Shown: positions 41,159 to 51,233, counted from the stretch's first letter. The stretch: DNA of 64,000 nt from Saccharomycopsis crataegensis (GCF_037102585.1 NW_027043819.1:1054001-1118000), one strand, 5' to 3'. The notes: generated from the letters alone by a model not told the origin. Numbers and translations: made by a program.

Positions 41159-43844
41159 GAGCTAGGTTCCACCAACACTCCAGACCGCGCCCAATCAAAG
41201 CCCTTAAAGCTTCAGATGGCGCTTTATTGACATCACAGCAAGACATGCTTCTAGAAGTAACCAATTACTATCAAAAACTCTACGATGGATCTCGTGGTTC
41301 AAAGAGCTCGGAAAATATAGAAAGGTTCATAAACGCCTCCTTGGGAGATCAGTTACCACTAACCAACACTGAATCCAACAACTTGAACAAACCAATCACC
41401 ATGACAGAATTGGAATATGCCGTTACTGAATCCAATACTCAATCCGCCCCCGGGGTAGATGGTATACCATACGGCGTTTATAAGTCTCTCTTTCCTCAGA
41501 TAAAACACATACTTATAAAAGAATTTAACCAAATTCTTTCTTCAGGGGAAATTCCATTCAACTATCGAACCATAAAATTCACTCTCATACCAAAACCAAA
41601 CAAAGATGTTCAAAAAGTGGAGAATTACAGGCCCATAGCATTAATCAACACAAATTTGAAACTCTTTTCCAGCATCATCAACACCCGTTTGCTCCCGTTC
41701 TTGCAAAAAATTATCGGCCCAAATCAAGTTGGTTTCATACCTGAAAGATCCTCCTTCTCTAATATAACAATTTTCGGTGACTTGCTTTCCAGTTTAATAT
41801 CCCCACAAGACAAGCCACATGTCAATCATTCTACTAACCACCGAATCATGCTTGCTGACTTTGAAAAGGCTTTTGACCAGATTTCCCATCTATACCTTAA
41901 AATATTACTTCGAAAACTCAATTTTGGCAAAATGACGGAAACTATTCACGCTATCCTTACCAAAGCCCTCGGAACCATTTGCCTAAATAACATTACAGGC
42001 CCTTCTTTCCCATTAAGAAACGGAACCCTTCAGGGCAACCCACTTTCACCAACAATTTTCGCGTTAGCCCTTGAACCTTTTCTAAGAGCCATCCAAAGAT
42101 TAAATAAAGGATTCAGTTACAACCATAAGATCCAACCAAACATCATCCCCAGAGTCAAATACCTTGCCTATGCAGATGATGTTACCTTATTTTTGAGAGA
42201 TCATAATGACTTCAAAAACACTATGAAGATAATTCAGGCGTTCGAACAAGTCAGTGGTTCTAAATTAAACAAAAGCAAATCCAGATTAATTGTTCCATGC
42301 GATCAAATACCATTCCAGTCCGACTTCCAAATAGATATTGCTGACAATAATTATGAAATCCAATATCTAGGCGTTAAAATTGGGAACTCGTGTCAAACCT
42401 GGCCTAATACTCTCCAAAAAGACATCAGCACCAAATATTACATGACCAACATGAATTCACTACCAATATCAAGTCAAATAGTCGGATATAACACATATAT
42501 CTTGTCTAAACTATATTACCACGAGATTCATGCACCTATGCTTCCAGACCAAATAGATTTGCTAGAACAATCCATCAAAAACCAGGTGAACAAAAAACTG
42601 AAAATCTCCATGGACACTTTAAAAACAAGCCCATTGAAAGGAGGATATGGCATGGTGGATATCAAAAGCCAATTGAGCTACCGCAAGGCAAAAATCTTTC
42701 AACAACTCTTTCTCCAATCTTTAAACCCATATTGCCAGTTACTCCGATTCAAGCTCCAACTAGCAATAAACATGATCATCAAACAAAATCTATCCGAGGA
42801 AGAGCAGTCGATACAAGGATATATAAAAACCCAATACTGGTGGCGGTTAATATTGGGTGACCAGATCAATATCAAGAATAAGAGAGACAGCAGGTCCATA
42901 CTCAACCAGGTTATAAATCTTCCAATGTTCACCACAGCGGAAAAATGTGCTTTTGTGGCTTGGTATAAATTATTGTCCAAACCAATATCTCAACAACAAA
43001 CATTGAACCCAATGAATATCAAACACTCAGACCTTGCCAAGTCCATTCAAGACGGTATACCAACTATCTATCAAATGGAGATCCCAAAACTGGTCATGGA
43101 GTTTGAACACAAACAGGGAAGCAAGAAAAAAAGAGCCAGAATTGATAAACATAAATTATCCACCACTTTAACCAAGATCCAAGAAGTCACCCAAACGAAA
43201 CAAAACTCTTTCTGGAAGAGACTCCACAAATACCAACATAATAGCCCTGGTTACTTTGAAAACATACACATATTCCACTTAGGTGCTGAACAATTTTTTT
43301 ACCAACATAGAAAATGTCACTATTGCGGGCTCGAAACCGTCTCTCAAGACCAACAACATGAATCACCAGAACTCCAAGTCAAGATCAAAATGACCCATTT
43401 CCTAATTCAATGCCCATTATCAACCGAGTTATGGTCAAGATTGAAAATCCCAATTCCATTAACATGGAATAACTTAATCGCTCCCAATCATTCAGAATCA
43501 ACAATCAAAAAGATCGACCGCTATCTATGCTATCAACGCAAACTCTCACGCCTAAGATATCATAACCAAATTGATTGGAACACATCAATTAACATCTTGA
43601 TTTATATCATTACTACTGGGAGCTGAATAGTCGATCAAAACAAAAAAAGAAAAAAAAAAAATTAACAAAAACAATAACAAAAAAAACATTTTATTTAAAT
43701 ACTAATAATTATCACTAAAGGGTTTTTCACCATATGATATGGTTTTCCCTAACATATATAATGAGCATTAGCTTATAAGATTTTACATAGATATATATAA
43801 TTATATATTTATTAATAAATCGAACTTTGAAGGAAAAAAAAAAA
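41159..43844 (+). mobile_element. LINE copy L6: lineage A, 5'-truncated
   Basis: It joins the tail of L5 at GAGCTAGGTTCC and lacks ORF1 and the endonuclease part of ORF2. It ends in an A tail (43834-43844). The same L5-like/L6 junction, with a tail of the same 15 A, recurs at 54311-54326, so this pair was duplicated as a unit. Confidence 0.92.
41161..43626 (+). pseudogene. LINE-A ORF2 fragment (L6)
   Basis: About 821 open codons without a native start. It begins in the linker between endonuclease and RT (RPIKALKASDGALL) and includes the whole RT: SAPGVDGIPYGVYK, NYRPIALINTNLKL, ADFEKAFDQI, GTLQGNPLSPT, YADDVTLF. The C-terminal CHYC...THFLIQC motif is present. RT motifs look intact, but the copy has no endonuclease. 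Confidence 0.9.
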
Positions 43845-44005
43845 GGTATAAAAACGCATAAAAACATTTTTTCACAATAATAGGGTTTTTCACCATTAAT
43901 GGTTTTCCCTTAACACTTTAATTTTCAAACTACATTAGGTAGTTTATGAGATATATAGTTATATAATTAATTAATATATTGAATTTTGTCTTTAAAAAAA
44001 AAAAA
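43845..44005 (+). mobile_element. LINE copy L7: lineage B, subtype gamma, 3' UTR only
   Basis: A 161-bp remnant containing only the end of a B-type 3' UTR, including the GGGTTTTTCACC hairpin and a tail (43994-44005). Markers (TTTTTTCACAATAAT, ATTAGGTAG) match L11 rather than L2-L5. It closes array 1. Confidence 0.88.
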
Positions 44006-44202
44006 TGATTTTTGCATCAAAGCGCATAAATTCGCATTACTGTATTCACAGTAATTGTTAAAAATAATGTTTAGTAGGTAGCGTATTCTTACATAAAAAA
44101 ATTGGTAGTTTATGGGGAATATATTAAGAAAGTTGAATCCAGATCTTGAGCCTTTTATATAACAGATAGAATACAAGTAGCGCGTTTAGACACTGTAGTA
44201 GA

Positions 44203-44262
44203 ATGACCCACTTACTCATCCAATACCCTTTATCAGTACATTTGTGGTTACTGCTATCATGT
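44203..44262 (+). pseudogene. Decayed LINE fragment (ORF2 C terminus)
   Basis: The translation MTHLLIQYPLSVHLWLLL matches the C-terminal zinc-motif region of LINE-A (MTHFLIQCPLSTELWSRL) residue by residue, though the second Cys is Tyr here. Flanks do not match, so this is an old, mostly eroded copy. Confidence 0.45.
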
Positions 44263-44360
44263 AAAAAGAAATATCAAGACTCACAACCAAATTCCTGTTT
44301 ATATATTATTAAACGTTTACATTTACCTTATACTTATTATTATCATTACATTAATATCTA

Positions 44361-44858
44361 TCAGGGTTCGGAAAAAGTCCCTAAAAATTTGCCTCTTTGA
44401 AAAAGGCACATTTAGGCACTTTTTTTATAGTGTAAAAGTATAAAAAAGTGCCCAGTCACGTGCTCCTACATATAAGCTCATGGCGAAAGATTTCTAGTAA
44501 TTACTACATTTATAGCTGAGGGATTGTAGCAAAAGTATATTGTATCTATAGGTTAATTCAAATCACTCGTTTCCATTATCGAACCAATGGAAGATACATC
44601 CATTAAATTACCTGAGTATTATTCATGAAAAAGATTGATAAGAATGTCACGCGTCATTTATAGTAAAATCTTTGTAAGAATGTTACGCGTACTTTTGTAG
44701 ACATCGCCCATAACACAGAGAGAGCCAATAAAAAGAGAATAAGACATGTATCATGTATCATGTGATAGTATACTACACGTGATTGGCACTTTTTCACAAA
44801 CCAACGGGCACCTGCTAAGAAAAAATGGTACATTCTGGCACTTTTTCCGAATCCTGCA
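44361..44858. mobile_element. MITE-like non-autonomous DNA element
   Basis: About 498 bp with imperfect terminal inverted repeats: the left end CAGGGTTCGGAAAAAGT is mirrored at the right end (ACTTTTTCCGAATCCTG), and TA dinucleotides flank both ends. A second inverted pair lies inside (AAAGTGCCCAGTCACGTG near 44444-44461; CACGTGATTGGCACTTTTT near 44775-44793). No coding capacity for a transposase. The form suggests a Tc1/mariner-type or similar MITE; the family is uncertain. Confidence 0.5.
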
Positions 44859-45563
44859 TATTGAATATACAGTGGTCTTTCTAGACTCAGCAATTTTTCT
44901 ATTTTTGTTAGTTTTTTATTATTATTATTCATTTTGTGACAAATTACATATTTATAAATAAATTCAAAAAAAAAAAGCAATTAAACTCACCATTATAAAC
45001 AATAATTTATAGTTGGAAGAATAATCTGGGGCCTAAAGCGTAAATGCCAACAATAATACACAACAAACACTGAAAGTAAACAAACCAACAAAAAACGATA
45101 GAAAAATTTTCAATGAAAAACAAAAATAGTCGGTGTTCCCGCACCCAGAATAAATTCTCTCAGAGGGGGTCCCACACTCCTTTTTGTTATTAGGGATTCT
45201 ATCACTCTATATTGGCACGGCAACGGCACGTGTATTGTATCGGTCAAGGTGACCGCGTTAGCTTACTTGGTGCAGACCAAGGTTGAGAGGGGTTCTTCTA
45301 GATTCGGCAGTAGATTACTCTATTCCTCGTTGTTCCTTGTCCCCCCTCTCTCCCTTGAAGTCTACGTGTATTAGGGAGGTGTTCTTGTACTTACTATACT
45401 ATCTAGTCCGGGTTAACGTCTCCGGAGTCCGCTCCGGAGACTCCGGCTATGACGATCACACTGCTATGTAGTGCACTACCTTATCCCTAACATGTATCCA
45501 TTACCATACCGGAGTTCCGGACCTCATATCCGGTCAGACCACCATGACGTCGCCTAGCGTATT
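44859..45563. other. Intergenic with a cluster of CCGGA palindromes
   Basis: No supported gene. From about 45120 the base composition becomes GC-richer than the surroundings. At 45418-45441 GTCTCCGGAG and CTCCGGAGAC form a perfect 10-bp stem with a 4-nt loop, and further TCCGG/CCGGA motifs follow up to 45535. Confidence 0.5.
45559..45563. repeat. Left target-site duplication GTATT of the solo LTR
   Basis: GTATT precedes the LTR. Its partner after the LTR (46009-46011 plus 48301-48302) is split by the Tc1/mariner insertion. Confidence 0.75.
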
Positions 45564-46008
45564 TGTTGGGATCGACCGCTATCTATGGTCGTTCCGAATT
45601 GTTGTGCTTCTCCAGAAGCACCAGCAGAAGTATTGGACTGATTATCCATTACAAGAAACAAGGGTTGAGGTCGGTAAGTAGTTGTATAATGAGATATTAA
45701 CTAAGATCGTTAAATCAATAATTGTTTTCAGTTTCTTCTACAGAGTAAATTAAACTACAGGATCACACGATCCTTAAATTATAAACTTCCTTCCGGGATA
45801 AGTGGAAGCTCCTGGAATATTCCTGTAAGGGAATATTCACATAAAGGAGTGTCCTATCAGAGTCAGAGCTGTGACGTCGATCACAGCAGGATATAGTTAG
45901 TAGTTCCAGAGTCACATCACGTCATTCGTCAATAAGTGAGTAACCAAACCTTAACCATCCGTCGATGATTAAGTGAACTAACCAACCACAGGTATGGCGG
46001 TCCCAACA
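45564..46008. mobile_element. Solo LTR, 445 bp (LTR retrotransposon remnant)
   Basis: It begins TGTTGGGATC and ends GGTCCCAACA, so TG...CA ends lie within a terminal inverted repeat. GTATT is duplicated on both sides once the Tc1/mariner element in the right copy is set aside. No internal region is present, so this is a solo LTR. The clear ends and duplication suggest modest age. The family (Ty1/copia or Ty3/gypsy) cannot be decided from the LTR alone. Confidence 0.8.
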
Positions 46009-46011
46009 GTA

Positions 46012-46198
46012 CAGTGATTTCATTTTTCATTCGTACTAAAAACCGGAAATGTTCATACCAGTGGCGAAAAAAAGTTCATACCGACCCCCGGTATTTTTCA
46101 TACCACCGCAGCGGGAGTTATTCATACCATCTAAGAAAAATAATTCGTACCATTGCACTTTAATTATTCATACCAACAGGAAATAAATTTCATACTAA
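46012..46198 (+). repeat. Left terminal inverted repeat with iterated TTCRTACY motifs
   Basis: Eight copies of TTC-A/G-TAC-C/T start at 46030, 46052, 46075, 46097, 46121, 46144, 46167 and 46189, at intervals of 22-24 bp. Such regular iteration suggests an array of transposase binding sites. Includes GACCCCCGG between two copies. Confidence 0.85.
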
Positions 46199-46488
46199 TG
46201 CATAAAATTCTTATGCTTTCATTAATATTTTATCTTTGATATTATTATAATTATTTATATCCATTGAATTGCAACAATCATTTATTATTTCAAAGGCTCA
46301 TAACCAAATTTTGGAACGGTTTTATCCTTCCTTTAAATTTTAAATTTTCATCATATTTTTTTTTCTGAGCTTTGTTGTGTGTTTATGTAATTTTTTTTAT
46401 AGTTTCTATTTTTTTTTTGGTCTGTTTTCTTTATGTTGTTTTCTTTATGTTGTTTTCTAATTTTTTTTTTCTTCTTTGGTATTTGTTT

Positions 46489-47947
46489 TCAAAAGAGCTG
46501 CTGTTGTAAACAGAGATCAATATGTCTAGAAGCATGTCTGCAGAATCCCTTATAACTATCAAGGGAAATATTTTCTGTGGCTTCTTTCACCCTTGGAGTT
46601 AATTGCTCCTTCTTGCTCAAGGTTGATCTTTTGACTTTACTCTTACATACTGATCAGAATTCTTCTATAGCATTCAACCCTGGAGAATAAGGAGGCAAAA
46701 ACACAAGTTCCAACCCACTCAGTGCCACTAGCAACTGAAGATCACGTCGTTTATGAATGGCAGCATTATCAAGGATCAAATATTTCATACCTTTAAGCTC
46801 ATCGTTATTTTCTATTTTCTATTTGCTGAATCACTGACTTTACAAAACTGTAGAAGTGATTTGCTGTAGTACCTCTACTCACTTTGTCAATGGTCGTTTC
46901 TGAATCAAGCTTTCTCTTCTTATTGGGTGTAGCCACTGGAGCTCTGACCTTTAATTCAATACAACCTTTGGCAGAAATTGCCCTTATGAACGAAATATTA
47001 AGCCCTCTGGTTACTGGAACAGTGAGAACTGCTTTTTCACCTACAGCAGACCATCCATACTCACGCCGCATACTGATGTTGAAACCTGCTTCGTCAATGA
47101 AAATACAGTTTTGACCAAAGTCGAGCTTGTCTTTATACTCCTCTGCCCACTCGAGTCGCTGTTTCTTCAATTCCTCCAGACTTCTTCTCAACGCCCATTT
47201 AGAAATACGTTTGAGACTAAACTTACAGACCTTGGTGACGAAGTTATAGATTGTTGTAGCCTTGGCTCTTACATTGGTGAATGCTTTCTTGAGTGTTTCC
47301 AACATAAAATCGAGAGTTACTGTAGCATCCTCCTTTATCAATTTTTGAAGGAATTCCTTATGCTCATCAGTGAGAAGGGGCTTACGACCTCTTTTCTTTG
47401 TTGGCTTCGGGATACCATTCAATTCATTAACAAGTATTTTGTTCCAATTTCTTTTCCATGTGTGGGCAGTTTGCAAAGGTATATCTTCTAAATTTGCAGC
47501 CTTGTAAGCTGATACGCCTTCTTCCATGACCAATTGCCAAAATCTTTGTTTGACAGATTGGTTATAATACCGATACGAACCTCTATATCTTCGTTCTTTC
47601 ACTTCTGTTTCCATCTCAGCATCCTCTTCTTCTTCTTCTTCGAAAATAGGATCAATTTCCATAATACCTGGTTTTTCAAAATGCTTATAATCACTGTAAC
47701 TAAAGCAAGCTTCAACTGGTGCTATTTCAGACTCCAAAGTCATTTCTCTAGGTTGAGTATAGAATCTATTACCTAGGCCATCAACATACCCATCAGTTAG
47801 CAACTTGGCTTTCAAGTCCATACTTAGTTTTGATAGTAAAATCTTATGCTTTTTTTTGTAAATAATCTGGTGATCACATAAAGACCGAATTGGAGAACAG
47901 AAGTGGGAATGTATCATCTTATATGGAGAACTGCTCCTACCATACAT
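46489..47947 (-). pseudogene. DDE_3/Tc1-type transposase, broken
   Basis: About 486 codons if read across its lesions. An N-terminal helix-turn-helix region (NQSVKQRFWQLVMEEGVSAY; THTWKRNWNK-like) is followed by a basic linker KKRGRKP and the DDE domain. The first Asp is in IFIDEAGFNISMRREYGWS, the second in LILDNAAIHK, and the last acidic residue in LPPYSPGLNAIEEF. A 7-bp direct duplication of ATTTTCT (46807-46820) shifts the frame before the second Asp. A TGA then stands where related proteins have Trp, right after EEF. The likely ATG is at 47945-47947; a GTG ten codons upstream is not credible as a start. Autonomous activity is not expected. Confidence 0.88.
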
Positions 47948-48111
47948 CCGTTCCCATTTCTTGAAAACCGTAATCACGTGCTATTATTAATAATATTATA
48001 GATATCCGGTTTTGTAGAAAGTAGCACATAATTATGGAAAAAATGAGTATTTTTTGATTAAACTGAGTAACTTAGAGGCTTATAGAACCATTCATATGAA
48101 AAGAAAAAAAA

Positions 48112-48298
48112 TTGATATGAAATTTATTTCCTGTTGGTATAAATAAATAAAGTGCAATGGTATGAATTATTTTTCTTGGATGGTATGAATAAATCCCGCT
48201 GCGGTGGTACAAAAAATACCGGGGGTCGGTATGAACTTTTTTTCGCCACTGGTATGAACATTTCCGGTTTTTAGTACGAATAAAAAATGAAATCACTG
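48112..48298 (-). repeat. Right terminal inverted repeat
   Basis: Inverted copy of 46012-46198 with about ten substitutions and small changes, retaining the iterated motif series. The divergence suggests the element is not brand new. Confidence 0.85.
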
Positions 48299-48568
48299 TA
48301 TTGCCTAAGTCCTGACAAATTTTGTTGTTCTATCTGAATCATGCAGGAACCTAATTATTTAGCAAAACTTTTTATCTTTCTCACTTCTCATTACTTATTA
48401 CTGCGTCTAAACACGTTACTGTTATTCAGAATATATATATAGGGTTAAACATCCCAAATTAATTATCGTCATGGGAATAAAATACTAGCGGAGTTAAATA
48501 AGAATATATTATTATATCTCTATAAATTACAACTACAAAAAAAAAAATAGATAATAAAACTGGCGACA

Positions 48569-49534
48569 ATGAGAGTTATCAATAAGTTAGTGTTAGCTAG
48601 CGCCACTACTAACGCTTCCACGCTATATTTGAGTAACAAGCAATTTGAAACTGGCAATAACATTGTTAGCGCCTATGGTCTAACAGTAAACAGAGCTGTA
48701 CTTACTTATAATACTTATAATAGTACCAATATGACAAAGAGGTCGGGTGTGTCTGTCGCTCAGGAATTTAACCTGGATCTGGCATCATTGGTTGTCACGA
48801 GTGCAGCTGGCTTATGGACGTATGCGGGATATGTCGGCTGTACGGCATGTATTGTACCACCGTTTGCAGGTATACCTGCTTGTGCTATTTGTGCTGGTGC
48901 ACTCATAGGTGCGGCTCTAGTGCTAATTGCGGATAATAACGCAATTAACAGCCAGGCCACAGGTACGTACAAGGTGAACTTTCAAGCGTCCACAACCTAT
49001 CCAGTGAAACGAGAACTAGGCGGTAACATATTTAATGCGGATCCACTGACGATTGAAAAGGGGGATTTGGTAGGTTATACTTTGACTGTTAATGGTAAAC
49101 GTCATAATTATGTGTATATTCAGGATGGTAATGCACCAAGGACCGCCAATGAAATGCATAGCTTGGCACAGAGCAAGCGGGGTCAGCTGAGCTATAAACG
49201 TGATGAGTATGAGATATCATGGATATCATGGTCATATGATAACAATAATGAAGAATTATCGCGCAACTGGTTCAATCAGTTAATGAGTGCAGATAGTCAG
49301 GATTGGTTCGGTGACCACGTAGCGGCAGTCATGGCAATGGGCCCTACAACAAAGTATTGTATCAGTGCGGTGTACCCAGGTCAAGGCAATGCATTCCACG
49401 GTGAGATATACACTAACAATTACGGAGGTATTGACCTGTTTTGCAATGCCGATAGCGACAACTTTGATTCAGGCGCAACGTGCACTGGGTGGCTAGATGA
49501 ATCATCAGGGGCACTGTGGGGCTGTGTAGTGTGA
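48569..49534 (+). CDS. Predicted secretory protein with dibasic sites and a hydrophobic hairpin, function unknown
   Basis: An intact 321-aa ORF, ATG to TGA. The N terminus is only a weak signal-peptide candidate. Lys-Arg pairs (TKR at about 58, VKR near 148, YKR near 212) are candidate Kex2 processing sites. Between the first two is a long hydrophobic, Cys-containing stretch (LWTYAGYVGCTACIVPPFAG, then ACAICAGALIGAALVLIAD) suited to one or two membrane-spanning helices. The C-terminal third has paired cysteines (FCNAD, ATCTGW, LWGCVV). Layout resembles secreted prepro-proteins of yeasts, including chromosomal killer-type preproteins, but I recognise no family member. It is the only non-element ORF of size in the repeat island, and its composition is less AT-rich than the flanks, so horizontal origin is possible. 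An LTR-family start lies 11 bp after its stop. Confidence 0.65.
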   Translation: MRVINKLVLASATTNASTLYLSNKQFETGNNIVSAYGLTVNRAVLTYNTYNSTNMTKRSGVSVAQEFNLDLASLVVTSAAGLWTYAGYVGCTACIVPPFAGIPACAICAGALIGAALVLIADNNAINSQATGTYKVNFQASTTYPVKRELGGNIFNADPLTIEKGDLVGYTLTVNGKRHNYVYIQDGNAPRTANEMHSLAQSKRGQLSYKRDEYEISWISWSYDNNNEELSRNWFNQLMSADSQDWFGDHVAAVMAMGPTTKYCISAVYPGQGNAFHGEIYTNNYGGIDLFCNADSDNFDSGATCTGWLDESSGALWGCVV

Positions 49535-49545
49535 CTGGCAATAGT

Positions 49546-50345
49546 TGTTATATTATGGGATCATGGGGGTATCTGTTTCTTAGCATTATTTTATTTAGGA
49601 GGGGATTTATTATTATTTTATATTAACCTTAAGATGAGGGAGGAGATTATTATTTATTATTGTTTGTTTTTTCGTATTTTGATTAGATTATTTTGTATTA
49701 TTATTATTATTATATACTATAGAATAATTGTAATTATAGTGAAAGAAGAGAGAGTACAAATGGAGGGGTATGTTTACCACTTTACACCCGGAGGGTGTAT
49801 ACACCCCGAAAAGGGGTGATGGAGGAGAAGGAGGAAAGAGATGTTATCTAGATATAGATATTGATATTGTTTTTGATATTGATATGGATATATATAATAT
49901 ATAAAATATAATATATAAAATATATATATTTATTTATATAATATAATAGATAGATAGAGATATAACTATATAGTAATGCTATATAGACTGATTAAGAGGA
50001 GTGTTGTATCGTATACACAATGTTTATATAAACAAATATATTGAGTCCTGGTTACCATAGGTGTGGTACCTTATCAAGTATCGCCTTATCTCTCATTCCC
50101 TTATCTATTACTTCTTATCTATTACTTCTTATCTATTACTTCTTATCTATTACTTCTTATCTTTACTCTCTCACCTTTGTTAATGGCGTTCACCACTCCA
50201 TTCTTATATTTAACTATTTTATTATTTGAGGATTCAACACTCCTTATTATTTGAGGATTCAACACTCCTTATTATTTAGCCTTTATTTGAGATTAGAAAT
50301 AAAATGATCTTTGTGATCTCCTATTTTGAATATTCTTGGTTGGGA
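49546..50345 (+). mobile_element. LTR-family X segment, interrupted (fossil)
   Basis: 49546-49566 (TGTTATATTATGGGATCATGG) and 50041-50345 together match, inverted, the segment 57733-58011; about 470 bp of unrelated AT-rich DNA lies between the two parts. The second part has expanded short repeats (a 14-bp TATCTATTACTTCT unit about four times, and a 25-bp unit twice). LTR origin is inferred from the TGTT start, its dispersal and its position near tRNAs. The right end is not defined. Confidence 0.45.
49784..49818. other. Two adjacent perfect hairpins
   Basis: ACACCC-GGA-GGGTGT (49784-49798) and CACCCC-GAAAA-GGGGTG (49802-49818) stand back to back in otherwise AT-rich DNA, within the DNA that interrupts the LTR-family segment. 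Confidence 0.45.
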
Positions 50346-50564
50346 CCAATCACCGACAAGATTGCAAACGTTATAATAGTTGTGTTAAGTGTGTTTAGTG
50401 TGTTTAGTGTGTGTTTAGCAAGGATAGCGTTAGTAAGCTGAGCAAAGCTCGAAACGCAACAAAATCCAATCAGACGAAGAAAAATATATATATTCTTCTT
50501 CCCCTTTTATTACTATTTTTAAAAAGAATTGTCGGGACAGGACTGTGTTAGCAGTCAGGCCGTC

Positions 50565-50703
50565 TTGTAGTGATCCTTCAGGAACACTAGCGGAGGGGTT
50601 AGTGGAGGAGTTAGCAGACATTACGTTAAGATAGATATTGTGTGGGTTCTAAGTTATATATTCTTGTCTCTTCTCTACATTCTAACTATATGCTTTTCTA
50701 GGA
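50565..50703 (+). repeat. 140-bp dispersed repeat, copy 2 (probably LTR-derived)
   Basis: Matches 20864-21003 at roughly 85% (CTCTACATTCTAACTATATG is identical in both). Confidence 0.5.
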
Positions 50704-50945
50704 TAACTGTATCCTTAAATAGATCAGCTTTCTCATAGGCCACCAGTCTACTATCGTACATAGCACGATTATAGTCACCCTACTTTCATCTTATTTTGTT
50801 GTCCTTATTTTTATCGTTGACAATTCTTAACCCCTTTATTATGTTAACTCATAACAATCAATTAATTATTCACCCATTTTATTTATATTAAATAATCATA
50901 TACCGTACTGTGTTTATACCTGCAGAAGTCAGTGTCATAGCAAGT

Positions 50946-51233
50946 TGTTATATCCCGAACCATTCGTCGAGTTGTGAGTTCATCAAATAGCTAGAAATAG
51001 CTACAGACTAATTACTGTGATAGCTATTTGACTTTCGTTCTACTATAATTAACGCGAGATCAGCGAAGATAAGTATTATTATAGTATAAGGAATAACCTT
51101 CATCCTTATTGGTATTATTCGCTTTTCCACGTGATTACCGAAACAAAACCAGGATAGGTTATTGCATATGCTCTTACATAGCAATGATCAGTACCACCAG
51201 AGTGGTATGTCCTGACACAATAGTCAATAAACA
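50946..51233 (+). mobile_element. Possible LTR (288 bp) with a remnant leader, fossil
   Basis: Starts TGTTATATCC and ends AATAAACA, so the ends are of the TG...CA type with short inverted repeats. About 110 bp downstream an ATG (51345) opens a short Ser/Thr-rich frame of 26 codons, like the start of a gag gene of a copia-type element, and then ends. No flanking duplication was found. Weak evidence. Confidence 0.3.

Larger units (their letters stand above)
46012..48298 (-). mobile_element. Tc1/mariner-superfamily DNA transposon (Cirt-like), 2.3 kb, inactive
   Basis: A 2287-bp element bounded by near-identical inverted repeats of about 187 bp (46012-46198 and 48112-48298). Outer ends are CAGTGATTTCATTTTT, and a TA target duplication lies at 46010-46011 and 48299-48300. 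It carries one broken DDE transposase gene on the minus strand. Candida albicans has a related group, Cirt; this placement rests on layout and motifs. Confidence 0.9.

Noticed and set aside
46012-46198. CRISPR-like array
   Set aside because: The 8-bp motifs at 22-24 bp spacing are part of a transposon terminal inverted repeat in a eukaryote; repeats and spacers are far too short.
47948-47977. GTG start for the transposase
   Set aside because: Nuclear yeast genes start at ATG; the ATG at 47945-47947 is used instead.
50041-50254. Small hydrophobic ORFs in the LTR-family segment
   Set aside because: They arise from expanded TATCTATTACTTCT repeats and are not supported as genes.
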